The notes: generated by a model from the letters alone, not told the origin. Shown: positions 1 through 9,769, numbered from the stretch's first letter. The stretch is DNA of 64,000 bases from Microbacterium sp. VKM Ac-2870 (GCF_015350795.1 NZ_JADKSH010000003.1:640919-704918); one strand, 5' to 3'. Numbers and translations: made by a program.

Positions 1-666
1 GGCCGGGTTGCCGGAGGCGATCGCGTCGATCAGGTAGATGCCGGTGCCGCCGTTGCGGCCGATCGCCAGTTCGGTGCGCACACCGGCGCGGCCCGATACC
101 GGCAGCCAGCCGAGCCACACCCCGAAGATGAGCTTGGCGACGAGGCCCGCGAAGAAGACGGGAGTCGCGTAGAAAAGGATGGCGCTCACGCGCAGCACGG
201 CGTCGGGCCAGCGGTCGCGCAGTGCCGCCGCCACCATTCCGAGCGGGATGCCGACGAGGAAGGCGACAACGAGCGAGTAGAGCACGAGCTCGAGTGTCGC
301 GGTGCCATACGAGGCGATCACCTGCACGACGGGCTGGTTGTCGGTGATGGTGGTGCCGAAATCGAACGTGAAGATGCGGCCGAGGTACTCGACGTACTGC
401 ACGAGGATCGGACGGTCATAGCCCGCTTCGTGAATGCGCTCGGCCAGCTGATCGGCGGGCAGACGTCCGCCGAGGGCCGCCGTGATGGGGTCGCCCGTGA
501 GGCGGATGAGGAAGAAGACCAGTGTCACCAGGATGAGCACGGTCGGGAAGATCAGCAGGAACCGGATCAGGATGTACCTGCCGAGCGCGGAACCGGACCC
601 GGTCTTGCGAACCTCGAGCGCGGGAGGCGGCTCGGCGATGGAGGATGCCGCGACGGTGCTGGTCAT
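1..666 (-). CDS. Peptide ABC transporter permease, DppB/OppB type (partial)
   Basis: This is the membrane permease of a peptide/nickel-type ABC importer. It starts at the ATG at 664-666 and the first 222 codons are present; the C-terminus runs off the left edge. A cytoplasmic tail of about 30 residues leads into a first membrane helix (about 31-53), then the extracytoplasmic loop typical of DppB with the landmarks PADQLAERI and GRIFTFDFGTT, then two more helices around residues 100-125 and 138-160. The solute-binding protein gene lies 117 bp upstream on the same strand, so both belong to one importer operon. Substrate specificity cannot be read from the permease. Confidence 0.85.
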   Translation of the reverse strand, partial: MTSTVAASSIAEPPPALEVRKTGSGSALGRYILIRFLLIFPTVLILVTLVFFLIRLTGDPITAALGGRLPADQLAERIHEAGYDRPILVQYVEYLGRIFTFDFGTTITDNQPVVQVIASYGTATLELVLYSLVVAFLVGIPLGMVAAALRDRWPDAVLRVSAILFYATPVFFAGLVAKLIFGVWLGWLPVSGRAGVRTELAIGRNGGTGIYLIDAIASGNPA

Positions 667-688
667 GGATGCCTACTCTACGGACGGC

Positions 689-777
689 GGGCGTTTCGAC
701 TCGCTGCGCTCGCTCGACGACCGGGAGCGTGTCCCGGTCGTCGAGCGAGGCGCGAAGCGTCGAGCCGAAACGCCCGC
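689..777. repeat. Dispersed long hairpin element, copy 1
   Basis: This is a long imperfect inverted repeat in the gap between the binding-protein gene and the permease gene. The inner arms CGCTCGACGACCGGGA and TCCCGGTCGTCGAGCG are exact complements around a 5-base loop, and the outer arms carry GCGTTTCGACTC and its near complement. Related units occur at 48219-48275 and 57241-57289. It may attenuate transcription between binding protein and permease. Confidence 0.7.
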
Positions 778-783
778 AGAGGG

Positions 784-2430
784 TTACTTCGTGATTGGTG
801 CGAAGCGGAGCTTGAACGACGCGTCGAGGGTGACACCCTTGACGTCCGCCCCGGTCACCGCGACCTGAGCGCCCTGCAGCAGCGGGACGGTGGACAGGTC
901 CTTGGCGACGAGCTCCTGGATCTGCTCGATGTCGGAGGTGCGCTTCGCGGCATCCGGCTCGACGGCCTGCTGGAGGATCAGGTTGTTGACCTCCGCGTTG
1001 ACGTAGTGGTTGCCCAGGAAGTTCTTCTCCAGGAAGAACGGCGTCAGGTAGTTGTCGGCGTCGGAGTAGTCCGGGAACCAGCCGAGCTGGTAGGCGGGGT
1101 AGACGTCAGTGGTGCGGTCCTTGGAGTACTGCACCCATTCGGTCGACTGGAGGTTGACGGTGAACAGGCCGTCCTTCTCGAGCTGCTGCTTGACCAGCGC
1201 GTACTCGTCACCCGACGACGGTCCGTAGTGATCCGGGCTGTACTGCAGGTTGAGCGTGACGGGGGTCGCGACGCCGGCCGCCGCGAGGGCCGCCTTGGCC
1301 TTGTCGGCGCTCGGACCACCGCTGCCGTCGCCGTAGAGGCCCTTCAGCGCGTCGGTCGCACCCGCGAAGCCGGCGGGGACGTAGGAGTACAGCGGGGTGT
1401 AGGTGCCCTTGTAGACCTGGTCGGAGATCGTCTGGCGGTCGACGAGGTCGGCCACGGCCTGACGGACGGCGAGCGCCTTGGCCGGGTCGGCCTCGGCGGT
1501 CGTCGCACCGAACGGCTGCGTGTTGAAGTTGAACACGATGTAACGGATCTCGCCGCCGGGACCTTCGACGACCTTGACCTTGTCGTTGCCCTTCAGGTCG
1601 GCCACGTCGGTGGACGAGAGGCTCCGGTACGCCACGTCGACGTCACCCTGCTGAACGGCCAGCTTGAGGTTCGACGACTCGGCGAAGTAGCTGAGGATGA
1701 CGCCCGCGTTGGCGGCGGCCGGGAGCAGACCCTTGTAGTTCTTGTTGGGCGTGAACTCGACCGTCTTGTTGAAGTCCCACTTGGTGACCGCGTAGGGACC
1801 ACCGAAGGCGTCGGCCTTCACGATGTCCTGATCGGGCGTGACCGCGTCGGGGGAGAAGACCTCTTCGTCGACGATGGCGCCGGGGAAGGAGGTCAGAATG
1901 AAGGGGAAGACCTGGTCGTTGTCCGTCTTCAGCTTGAACACGACCGTGGTCGCGTCGGGCGTCGAGACGCTGTCGAGGTTGTAGAGCAGGCTCGATGCGC
2001 CATTGGGGTCGGCGATCTTCACGTTGCGGTCGAACGAGAACTTCACGTCCGAGGAGGTGAGGTCGTGGCCGTTGGCCCACTTCAGACCCGCCGGCAGCTT
2101 CACCGTGTATTCGTTGGGCGACGTGAACTCCGCCGACTCGGCGAGGTCGGGAACCACCTTGTTGGAGTTGTAGTCCGTGTTGACCAGGTACGGGAAGACC
2201 TGCGTCTGAACGGCGAGCGAGCCGTTGTCGTACGATCCAGCCGGGTCGAGCGTGGTGACCTTGTCGGTCGTGCCGACGATGACGGGTCCGCCCGAGGCGC
2301 CGTCGGTCGACCCGCCGGTGGAACCCCCGCCGGCGCAGCCGGCCAGGAGCAACGCGGAGACGGCGAGCGCCCCGGCGACCAGGCCGACGCGGCCTCGGGG
2401 GGAGCCCCCGGAAGTGAAGTGCAGTGCCAT
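784..2430 (-). CDS. ABC transporter substrate-binding lipoprotein, family 5
   Basis: This 548-residue extracytoplasmic lipoprotein captures peptides or related solutes for the permease encoded downstream. Residues 1-31 form a lipoprotein signal with the lipobox LAGC and lipidated Cys32, followed by a Gly/Ser-rich linker. The rest fits SBP_bac_5: an early VTTLDPAGSYD segment, LKWANGHDLTSSDVKFSFDR (the family hallmark around residue 120) and a late ELVAKDLSTVPLLQG segment. Length is normal for the family. The ATG at 2430 is preceded by a GAGGTAG ribosome site. It is the first visible gene of the importer operon, separated from the permease by the hairpin element. The ligand is unknown. Confidence 0.9.
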   Translation of the reverse strand: MALHFTSGGSPRGRVGLVAGALAVSALLLAGCAGGGSTGGSTDGASGGPVIVGTTDKVTTLDPAGSYDNGSLAVQTQVFPYLVNTDYNSNKVVPDLAESAEFTSPNEYTVKLPAGLKWANGHDLTSSDVKFSFDRNVKIADPNGASSLLYNLDSVSTPDATTVVFKLKTDNDQVFPFILTSFPGAIVDEEVFSPDAVTPDQDIVKADAFGGPYAVTKWDFNKTVEFTPNKNYKGLLPAAANAGVILSYFAESSNLKLAVQQGDVDVAYRSLSSTDVADLKGNDKVKVVEGPGGEIRYIVFNFNTQPFGATTAEADPAKALAVRQAVADLVDRQTISDQVYKGTYTPLYSYVPAGFAGATDALKGLYGDGSGGPSADKAKAALAAAGVATPVTLNLQYSPDHYGPSSGDEYALVKQQLEKDGLFTVNLQSTEWVQYSKDRTTDVYPAYQLGWFPDYSDADNYLTPFFLEKNFLGNHYVNAEVNNLILQQAVEPDAAKRTSDIEQIQELVAKDLSTVPLLQGAQVAVTGADVKGVTLDASFKLRFAPITK

Positions 2431-2597
2431 GTGTACTACCTCTACTGTGTGTCGGTCGGCCCCACCGGGAAGGCGGGGCCCAAGCCGCTATCTTGTCGCG
2501 GGCGCAACGGATCTGCCGCCCCATCGCGTCTTTTGTAACGAGAATGAAACCCGGGGCCACCGATCACGACGCCCAGTTTCCGGTGCACGGAGAGTAC

Positions 2598-2625
2598 GTG
2601 ACGAATGTCACGGGACAGTCGTGAC
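2598..2625. promoter_or_regulatory. Candidate operator upstream of the ABC-2 exporter operon
   Basis: The palindrome GTGAC-GAAT-GTCAC at 2598-2611 is followed by another GTGAC at 2621-2625, giving alternating inverted half-sites just upstream of the exporter ATPase. A LuxR-type response regulator is encoded at the end of the same operon, so autoregulation is plausible. An ATG at 2605 lies inside the palindrome, which argues for the later ATG at 2671 as the gene start. The rest of the 2431-2670 gap shows no gene. Confidence 0.4.
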
Positions 2626-2670
2626 GCCCGTGAGCGGCATCGACACGCCCGCCCCGGCAGAGTCGATGTC

Positions 2671-3576
2671 ATGGATGAAAACCAGGGAATTCTCGCGGTG
2701 GATGCCGCGGGGTTGCAGAAGAGTTTCGGCACGGTCCGAGCGGTCGAGAACGTCGATCTGCGGGTGCATCCCGGAGAGATCGTCGCCTTCCTCGGCCCCA
2801 ACGGCGCCGGAAAGACGACGACGATCGACATGCTCCTCGGATTGTCGGACCCCGATGGCGGTGCGGTGCGCGTCTTCGGCGAAAGTCCCCGAGCGGCCAT
2901 CTCTCATGGCCTGGTCTCGGCGGTGCTGCAGACCGGAGGCCTGCTCAAAGACATCACCGTTCGGGAGACCCTCGCGCTGACCGCGAGTCTGTTCGCCGAC
3001 ACACGACCGGTCGAGGAGGTCATGCAGCGCGCCGGTATCACCGAGATCGCCGATCGTCGGGTGGGGCTGTGTTCGGGCGGTCAGCAGCAGCGCTTGCGAT
3101 TCGCGATGGCGCTGCTGAGCGACCCGGGGCTGCTGATCCTCGACGAGCCCACCACGGGCATGGACGTCGAGGGGCGCCGGGCGTTCTGGAACGCGATCCG
3201 CACCGACGCCGCGCGCGGGCGCACCGTGCTGTTCGCCACCCACTACCTCGACGAAGCGGACGAGTACGCCGACCGCATCGTCCTGATGAGCCGCGGCCGC
3301 ATCGTCGCCGATGGCTCGACCTCCGAGATCAAGAACCTCGTGTCCGGCCGTATCGTGCGCGCCACCTTGCCGGGCGCCGACCCCGCCCGCCTCGCCGCAT
3401 TGCCCGGCGTCGACGACGTCGAGTTCGCCGGCGATCGCGTCACCATCCACACGAAGGACTCGGATGCCGTGGCTCGCCACCTCCTCACCGAGACCGCCGC
3501 CCGCGACGTCGAGATCACCGCCCAGAACCTGGAGAGCGTCTTCCTCGCCCTCACCTCCGAAGGAGCATCCGCATGA
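2671..3576 (+). CDS. ABC-2 exporter ATP-binding protein
   Basis: This 301-residue cytoplasmic ATPase of an ABC-2 exporter has Walker A GPNGAGKT at residues 42-49, a Q-loop glutamine in the VLQTGGLLKD segment, the signature CSGGQQQR and Walker B LLILDEPTTGMD with a downstream switch histidine (FATHYLDEADE). The signature has Cys where Leu is usual. The start is taken at the ATG at 2671, which begins MDENQG; an in-frame ATG at 2605 would add 22 residues but lies in an operator-like palindrome. The stop overlaps the permease start (ATGA). The arrangement with a DesK/DesR-like system resembles antibiotic or membrane-stress exporters. The substrate is unknown. Confidence 0.88.
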   Translation: MDENQGILAVDAAGLQKSFGTVRAVENVDLRVHPGEIVAFLGPNGAGKTTTIDMLLGLSDPDGGAVRVFGESPRAAISHGLVSAVLQTGGLLKDITVRETLALTASLFADTRPVEEVMQRAGITEIADRRVGLCSGGQQQRLRFAMALLSDPGLLILDEPTTGMDVEGRRAFWNAIRTDAARGRTVLFATHYLDEADEYADRIVLMSRGRIVADGSTSEIKNLVSGRIVRATLPGADPARLAALPGVDDVEFAGDRVTIHTKDSDAVARHLLTETAARDVEITAQNLESVFLALTSEGASA

Positions 3577-4394
3577 CCACCGCGGCATCTACAGCCACCG
3601 ATCGCGTCACCCTCGACCGGCGCGTGCCGCCATTCGGCGGCTTCAACCTGACGTACCTCGTCATCGAGCTCAAGCGACGCCTTCGCAACCGGCGCACCCT
3701 CTTCTTCACCGTCGCCTTCCCGATCGTGATGTACGTGCTGATCGGCCTGCCCATGCGCGACGAGCAGCTGACCGCGACCCCGCTGGCTGCGGGTGGCGTC
3801 TCGGTCGCCGCCTACATCATGGTGTCGATGGCGATGTACGGCGCGATGATGTCCGCGACGCAGACCGGAGCCGCCGTCTCCCTCGAACGCACGCAGGGAT
3901 GGAGCCGCCAACTGCGGCTCACGCCGCTGAACCCGCTGGTCAACATCATCATCAAGATGATCGCGGGCATGGTGCTCGGGCTGCTCGCAGTGGTGGCGAC
4001 CTACGCAGCCGGTGCGATCAGCGGCATCCACCTCAGTGCCGGCCAGTGGATCGGCACCGGTCTGGTCGGCTGGCTGCTCGCCAGCGCGGTGTTCACGACG
4101 CTCGGGCTGTTCGTCGGTTACCTCATGCCCAGCGAGAACGCCGCACAGGTCACGAGCCTGATCGTCGTGTTCCTCTCTTTCCTCGGCGGCCTCTTCTACC
4201 CGCTGAGCAGCATGCCGGACTTCATGCAGACGATCGCGAAGTTCACTCCGGTGTACGGCATCGGCGAGCTGGCCCGCTCACCGCTGACCGGTGAGAGCTT
4301 CGACATCATGTGGCTCGTGAACGCTCTGGTCTGGCTGATGCTGTTCATCGCGGGCACGACGTGGGCGTTCCGGCGCGACACGAAGCGTGTCTGA
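3573..4394 (+). CDS. ABC-2 type exporter permease
   Basis: This 273-residue membrane protein is the partner of the preceding ATPase. The ATG at 3573 overlaps the ATPase stop by 4 bp, so an upstream in-frame extension in the same frame is not used. It has a cytoplasmic N-terminus of about 45 residues and about six hydrophobic segments: 47-65, 80-100, 130-155, 163-185, 195-215 and 250-268. The LTPLNPLVNIIIKM segment and the FLSFLGGLFYPLSSMP stretch are typical of ABC2_membrane permeases. The next gene starts directly at the base after its stop, so exporter and two-component system form one operon. Confidence 0.85.
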   Translation: MTTAASTATDRVTLDRRVPPFGGFNLTYLVIELKRRLRNRRTLFFTVAFPIVMYVLIGLPMRDEQLTATPLAAGGVSVAAYIMVSMAMYGAMMSATQTGAAVSLERTQGWSRQLRLTPLNPLVNIIIKMIAGMVLGLLAVVATYAAGAISGIHLSAGQWIGTGLVGWLLASAVFTTLGLFVGYLMPSENAAQVTSLIVVFLSFLGGLFYPLSSMPDFMQTIAKFTPVYGIGELARSPLTGESFDIMWLVNALVWLMLFIAGTTWAFRRDTKRV

Positions 4395-5582
4395 GTGGCC
4401 GCGGCCTACAGTGATGTCGTGACGGCGACCCGCGACGAGCTCAACGGGCCCGGGTGGTACCTCCATCCGGGCCCCGCCTCGTCGGCCCCACCGACGCCGC
4501 GGGAGCTGCTGACCACGCGCGCCGCCCGCGGCTGGTACGTGGGGGCGTCCATCTCCCTCACCTGGTTCTTCACGGTGGCGCCCGATGTCGTCGGCGCGGC
4601 CACCTCGCCGCTCTCGACCGCCGTCGCGGTCACGCTGCTCGTGCTGTTCGCTGCGTCGTTCCTCCTCGTCGTCCCCCTGTCGAGGGGCCTTCGGGTGGGG
4701 CGTCGCCTGATTCCCGCCGCAGGACTGTTCCTCCTCTCTTTCACCCTCTTCCCATGGATCGGGTGGGACATCCGGGGGCTCTGGAGCTACGTGGGCGTCG
4801 CCATCGGAATGGCCGTCGTCCGACTGCGCACGACCTGGATGCTGCTGCTGAGCCTCGGCGCGGCGGCGCTGGTCGCCGGCGTGATCGGTGACGGATGGAC
4901 CGAGAGCGTCCTGTTCCTGCCGGCGATCATCGTCTCGATCTCCGCCATGATGGCTGCGTTCGGACGCACCATCGCGGCCATGAACGCGCTGCGCGCCACG
5001 CGCGACCAGATGGCGGCGATGGCCGTCGAACGCGAGCGCAGTCGCGTCGCCCGCGACCTGCACGACATTCTCGGCCACTCCCTCACCGTCATCACGGTGA
5101 AGACCGAGCTCGCAGGCCGGCTGATCGACGTCGACCCGGCGAGGGCGCGGACCGAGATCGGGGAAGTCGAGGCTCTCGCACGCGGAGCTCTTGCCGATGT
5201 GCGCACCACGGTCGCCGGCTACCGCGGGGTCAGCGTGGCGGGAGAACTCGCTGCCGCACGGGCGGCCCTGGATGCCGCGGGCATCGCCGCCGAACTGCCC
5301 ACCGCCACCGAGAACGTATCCGCCGAGCGTCGGGAACTCGCCGGCTGGATCGTCCGCGAAGGCGTGACCAACGTCATCCGCCACGCGCACGCCACCCGGT
5401 GCCGCGTGCGACTGACCGCCCGCGGCGTGAGTATCGAGGACGACGGGGTCGGGCCGGCATCCGATGCCGCCTTTGCGGGCAGCGGTCTGATCGGTCTCCG
5501 CGAACGCGTCGAAGCGGCCGGCGGTCGTCTGACGCTGGGCCGCAGTGAGCTGGGCGGCTTCCTGCTGCGAGTGGCACTGTGA
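4395..5582 (+). CDS. Sensor histidine kinase, DesK/NarX-like (HisKA_3)
   Basis: This membrane sensor kinase phosphorylates the response regulator encoded next. The N-terminal half has about five membrane helices between residues 50 and 195 and no large extracytoplasmic domain, which suggests it senses the membrane itself. The dimerisation/phosphoacceptor motif RVARDLHDILGHS puts the phosphorylated histidine at residue 223. The ATP-binding domain shows the N-box EGVTNVIRHAHA, the G1 motif EDDGVG and GSGLIGLRERVEAAGG. The GTG at 4395 directly follows the permease stop; a second in-frame GTG at 4419 is possible. The last codons overlap the regulator gene. By analogy with DesKR and LiaSR, it probably reports envelope stress to the linked exporter. 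Confidence 0.88.
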   Translation: MAAAYSDVVTATRDELNGPGWYLHPGPASSAPPTPRELLTTRAARGWYVGASISLTWFFTVAPDVVGAATSPLSTAVAVTLLVLFAASFLLVVPLSRGLRVGRRLIPAAGLFLLSFTLFPWIGWDIRGLWSYVGVAIGMAVVRLRTTWMLLLSLGAAALVAGVIGDGWTESVLFLPAIIVSISAMMAAFGRTIAAMNALRATRDQMAAMAVERERSRVARDLHDILGHSLTVITVKTELAGRLIDVDPARARTEIGEVEALARGALADVRTTVAGYRGVSVAGELAAARAALDAAGIAAELPTATENVSAERRELAGWIVREGVTNVIRHAHATRCRVRLTARGVSIEDDGVGPASDAAFAGSGLIGLRERVEAAGGRLTLGRSELGGFLLRVAL

Positions 5583-6184
5583 TCCGCCTGCTCATCGCCG
5601 ACGATCAGGCGCTCGTACGCGGCGCCCTGTCGGCACTGCTCGGGCTCGAGCCCGACATCGAGGTGGTCGCCGAGGTCGGCCGGGGCGACGAGGTCGTGGC
5701 CGCGGCCGTGCAGACCGCGCCGGATGTCGCGTTGCTCGACATCGAGATGCCCGGGATGGACGGGATCGCGGCGGCATCCGCTCTGCGCAGCGCCGTGCCG
5801 GCGTGCCGGGCACTCATGGTGACGACCTTCGGTCGTCCCGGCTACCTGACCCGCGCCATGCGGGCCGGGGCCGCCGGTTTCGTCGTGAAGGACACCCCCG
5901 CAGCTCAACTGGCCGACGCGGTGCGCCGCGTGTCTCAGGGGTTGCGCGTGGTTGATCCGGCGCTGGCGGCTGATTCACTCGCCCAGGGCGATTCGCCTCT
6001 GACGGCGCGCGAGACGGATGTGCTCGCCGTGGCCCGCAGCGGCGGATCGATCGCCGACATCGCCCAGATGCTGCACCTCAGCGAGGGGACCGTTCGCAAC
6101 CATCTCTCCAGCGCGATCGGCAAAACCGGCGCGCGCAACCGAGCCGATGCCGTGCGCGTCGCCGACGAGAACGGCTGGCTCTAG
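5579..6184 (+). CDS. LuxR/NarL family response regulator
   Basis: This 201-residue DNA-binding regulator is the partner of the upstream kinase. The receiver domain (1-115) has the acidic pair DD at 8-9, the phosphoacceptor Asp54 in LLDIEMPGMDG, and the conserved Lys in VVKDTPA. The C-terminal LuxR helix-turn-helix begins SPLTARETDVLAVAR and contains SIADIAQMLHLSEGTVRNH. The GTG start overlaps the kinase stop by 4 bp. The stop shares a CTAG with the stop of the convergent MarR gene. The likely target is its own operon, through the GTGAC/GTCAC sites at 2598-2625. Confidence 0.9.
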   Translation: MIRLLIADDQALVRGALSALLGLEPDIEVVAEVGRGDEVVAAAVQTAPDVALLDIEMPGMDGIAAASALRSAVPACRALMVTTFGRPGYLTRAMRAGAAGFVVKDTPAAQLADAVRRVSQGLRVVDPALAADSLAQGDSPLTARETDVLAVARSGGSIADIAQMLHLSEGTVRNHLSSAIGKTGARNRADAVRVADENGWL

Positions 6185-6624
6185 CCGCGCAGCGAACGGA
6201 TCATCGCTGCGAGCAGCCGTCGCGCCTCATCGCGGTCGTCCGCGTCGAGACCGTCCAGCATGCGATCCTCCACCGAGCGCACGGCGGTGCTGGCGGCGGC
6301 GAGCGCGGCCCGGCCACGATCGGTGATCGTCGCGGGGAGCACCTTGCCGCTGACGGGCGTATCGGGCCGTGAGATCTCACCGTCGCGCTCGAGCTTCTGC
6401 AGCAGCACATTCATCGTCTGGCGGGTGACGAAGGTGCCGCGAGCCAGATCCGAGTTCGACAGGCCGGGACGCTGTGCCAGCAGCTCGAGACACGCGTAGT
6501 GGGTGACGTTCATCCCGAGCGGTCGCAGAACGTCCTCCATCGCGGTGCGAAGTGCGCTGGCTGCCTCTTTGAGGCGATAGCCGACGGAGGTCGGCAGATC
6601 GATGGCGGGACGGCGTTGACTCAT
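6181..6624 (-). CDS. MarR family transcriptional regulator
   Basis: This is a 147-residue winged-helix regulator. The central segment HYACLELLAQRPGLSNSDLARGTFVTRQTMNVLLQKLERDG is the MarR helix-turn-helix plus wing, flanked by dimerisation helices. It is divergent from the VOC gene, and the shared 58-bp gap holds two copies of the palindrome TGTCAG-N4-CTGACA, one of which overlaps its own start codon. That layout indicates autorepression and control of the VOC protein. The inducer is unknown. Confidence 0.88.
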   Translation of the reverse strand: MSQRRPAIDLPTSVGYRLKEAASALRTAMEDVLRPLGMNVTHYACLELLAQRPGLSNSDLARGTFVTRQTMNVLLQKLERDGEISRPDTPVSGKVLPATITDRGRAALAAASTAVRSVEDRMLDGLDADDRDEARRLLAAMIRSLRG

Positions 6625-6666
6625 GTCAGTATTCTGACATACAGTTACGTGTCAGATAACTGACAT
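6623..6666. promoter_or_regulatory. Twin MarR operators
   Basis: Two near-identical palindromes lie at 6624-6639 (TGTCAGTATTCTGACA) and 6650-6665 (TGTCAGATAACTGACA). Their centres are 26 bp apart. The first covers the MarR start codon; the second precedes the VOC ribosome site. They are AT-rich against the surrounding GC-rich genes. Confidence 0.75.
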
Positions 6667-6682
6667 ACGAGAGGATTCACCC

Positions 6683-7051
6683 ATGCCCGTCACCGGCCCC
6701 GACTTCATTTCCCTGCAGGTTCGCGACCTCGCGGCATCCCAGGCGTTCTACGAGAACTTCCTCGGCCTCGTGCGCTCACCGGCAGGCCCCCCGCACGCCG
6801 TCGTCTTCGCCACGACGCCGATCGCGTTCGCCGTACGCGACATCGTCGATGACGCCGTGCGGGATGATGCGACCCACCCGGGCGCGGGCATCGCCCTCTG
6901 GCTGCACGCCACCGACGTTCAAGAGATCCACGATGGCCTCGTCGCCGCAGGCCATGAGATCGTCGCGCCCCCGATCGACGGCCCGTTCGGCCGCACGTTC
7001 ACCTTCGCCGACCCCGACGGCTACCGCGTGACGCTCCACGATCGCGCGTGA
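6683..7051 (+). CDS. VOC family protein (glyoxalase/bleomycin-resistance fold)
   Basis: This 122-residue protein has the paired beta-alpha-beta-beta-beta modules of the vicinal-oxygen-chelate fold: FISLQVRDLAASQAFYENFLGL at the N-terminus and GRTFTFADPDGYRVTLHD at the C-terminus. VOC members of this size include resistance proteins, dioxygenases and isomerases, and the sequence does not separate them. A GAGAGG ribosome site precedes the ATG at 6683. It is divergent from the MarR gene and sits behind the twin operators, so it is likely the main target of that regulator and may bind or modify a small toxic compound. Confidence 0.85.
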   Translation: MPVTGPDFISLQVRDLAASQAFYENFLGLVRSPAGPPHAVVFATTPIAFAVRDIVDDAVRDDATHPGAGIALWLHATDVQEIHDGLVAAGHEIVAPPIDGPFGRTFTFADPDGYRVTLHDRA

Positions 7052-7067
7052 GCTGCCGGCGCAGGCT

Positions 7068-7451
7068 TCAGCGCAGGCCGAAGTGTTCCAGCTCTGCGTC
7101 GTCGAGCATGCGCGAGCGGATGAGGAAGCGCAGGCCCGTCGGACCCTCCACGCTGAAGCCGGCGCCGCGACCCGGGACGACGTCGATCGTGAGGTGCGTG
7201 TACTTCCAGTACGCGAACTGCGCCTCGGAGATGTACACCTCGATCGCGTCGTCGAGGCCCACATCGAGGTCGCCGAGCTTCACATCCGACGGCCCGGTGA
7301 GAAACATGCCGATCGGGTAACACATCGGCGCACTGCCGTCACAGCATCCGCCGGACTGGTGGAACATGAGCGGCCCGTGCTGCCCGGTGAGCGCGCGCAA
7401 CAGCGTTGCCGCGGCATCCGTCACCGCCACCCTGTTGACCGTCGTGGTCAT
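7068..7451 (-). CDS. DUF779 domain protein
   Basis: This 127-residue protein carries the DUF779 core: FHQSGGCCDGSAPMCYP with its Cys pair near residues 36-37, then PSDVKLGDLDVGLDDAIEVYISEAQFAYWKYTHLTIDVVPGRGAGFSVEG. DUF779 genes are known to sit beside acetaldehyde dehydrogenases of the ExaC/AldB type, as here, where it follows the dehydrogenase gene after 108 bp. The conserved cysteines suggest metal or redox chemistry, but the biochemical role is not established. A GAGAGG ribosome site precedes the ATG at 7451. Confidence 0.85.
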   Translation of the reverse strand: MTTTVNRVAVTDAAATLLRALTGQHGPLMFHQSGGCCDGSAPMCYPIGMFLTGPSDVKLGDLDVGLDDAIEVYISEAQFAYWKYTHLTIDVVPGRGAGFSVEGPTGLRFLIRSRMLDDAELEHFGLR

Positions 7452-7482
7452 CGATCGACCTCTCTTCTCGCCGCTTTCGTCT

Positions 7483-7544
7483 GCCGAGACACGACCTGGC
7501 GCCCGAAACGCGTGTGCGTCTGGTGCGCCGGGTCGTGTTTCGGC
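7483..7544. terminator. Hairpin between aldehyde dehydrogenase and DUF779 genes
   Basis: The arms 7483-7504 and 7522-7544 form an imperfect stem of about 20 bp with a 17-base loop (GCCGAGACACGACCTGGCGC against its near complement). There is no T-run. It lies after the dehydrogenase stop and before the DUF779 start, so it probably reduces read-through or protects the upstream transcript. Confidence 0.5.
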
Positions 7545-7559
7545 GAAGGGGGGTGGGGC

Positions 7560-9107
<1,548 letters not shown>

Positions 9108-9175
9108 GATGTCTCCTTCGACAGTGCATGGTCCGCGGCATCCTCGCCGCGTTCGGATGCACCGACGGTACGCAG

Positions 9176-9197
9176 CGCAACGTTGCATCGCGTTGCG
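9176..9197. promoter_or_regulatory. Candidate operator of the aldehyde dehydrogenase gene
   Basis: CGCAACG at 9176-9182 and CGTTGCG at 9191-9197 form a perfect 7-bp inverted repeat with an 8-base spacer, located 69-90 bp upstream of the dehydrogenase ATG. Possible binders are the neighbouring MarR protein or the GAF-domain regulator at 12924-14255. Confidence 0.4.
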
Positions 9198-9213
9198 AGG
9201 GGTGTGCCGCGGG

Positions 9214-9714
9214 TCAGTCTCGGGACACGCCGTCGAGCGCCGCGAGCCAGCGGCGCGAGGCGTCGCGGAGGGCGTCGGCGTCGCCCGCGGGCATGAGCGC
9301 GACGAGGCGGTGCTCGTTGGCGAGATGCGCCGTGAACGCCCGATCGATGAGCTCCACGCCCGCGGGCGTGAGGCGGACGAGGCGGCGACGGCGATCGTCC
9401 CCGGCATCCGTCCGGACGACGAGGCCGCGCTCGGTCAGCCGGTCGACGCGCTTGGTGAGCCCGCCGGTCGTGACCATCGTGTGGTCGGCAAGTTCGCCGG
9501 CCGGCAGCGCGTACGGTGCGCCGACCCGGCGGAGGGATGCCAGGAGGTCGAACTCCGCCTCGCTCAGCCCGAACTGGGCGTAGACGGCCGTCAGCTCCTG
9601 CGTGAGGGCGACGGCGAGACGGTGGAGGCGGCCGATGACGCCCTGCGGGGACGGGTCCAGATCGGGGCGCTCGCGGCGCCACTGCTCCTGGACGAGGTCG
9701 ACGTGGTCCTTCAC
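9214..9714 (-). CDS. MarR family transcriptional regulator
   Basis: This winged-helix regulator has [17 protein letters not shown] leading into the recognition region [19 protein letters not shown] and the wing [13 protein letters not shown]. The start is uncertain: the GTG at 9714 gives 166 residues, normal for MarR; a GTG at 9735 inside the shared operator or an ATG at 9819 would lengthen it, but 9819 lies within the divergent transporter gene. It is divergent from the EamA transporter and separated from it by a paired CTTCC-N2-GGAAG operator. It most likely represses the transporter and itself. Confidence 0.85.
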   Translation of the reverse strand: MKDHVDLVQEQWRRERPDLDPSPQGVIGRLHRLAVALTQELTAVYAQFGLSEAEFDLLASLRRVGAPYALPAGELADHTMVTTGGLTKRVDRLTERGLVVRTDAGDDRRRRLVRLTPAGVELIDRAFTAHLANEHRLVALMPAGDADALRDASRRWLAALDGVSRD

Positions 9715-9728
9715 CCCGTCGACTTTAC

Positions 9729-9761
9729 CTTCCACGGAAGTTATATTGTCTTCCGTGGAAG
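9729..9761. promoter_or_regulatory. Paired operator between MarR and EamA genes
   Basis: CTTCCACGGAAG (9729-9740) and CTTCCGTGGAAG (9750-9761) are two palindromes with centres 21 bp apart, about two helical turns, and they are also mirror images of each other. The AT-rich spacer holds TATATT at 9742-9747, usable as a -10 for the transporter, and TATAAC on the other strand. This is a compact divergent promoter and operator. Confidence 0.7.
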
Positions 9762-9769
9762 ATAAATCG

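Noticed and set aside
430..2538. 702-codon plus-strand open frame across the substrate-binding protein
   Set aside because: It is Arg/Gly/Val-rich antisense of a clear SBP_bac_5 gene with signal peptide and ribosome site, and shows no family motif.
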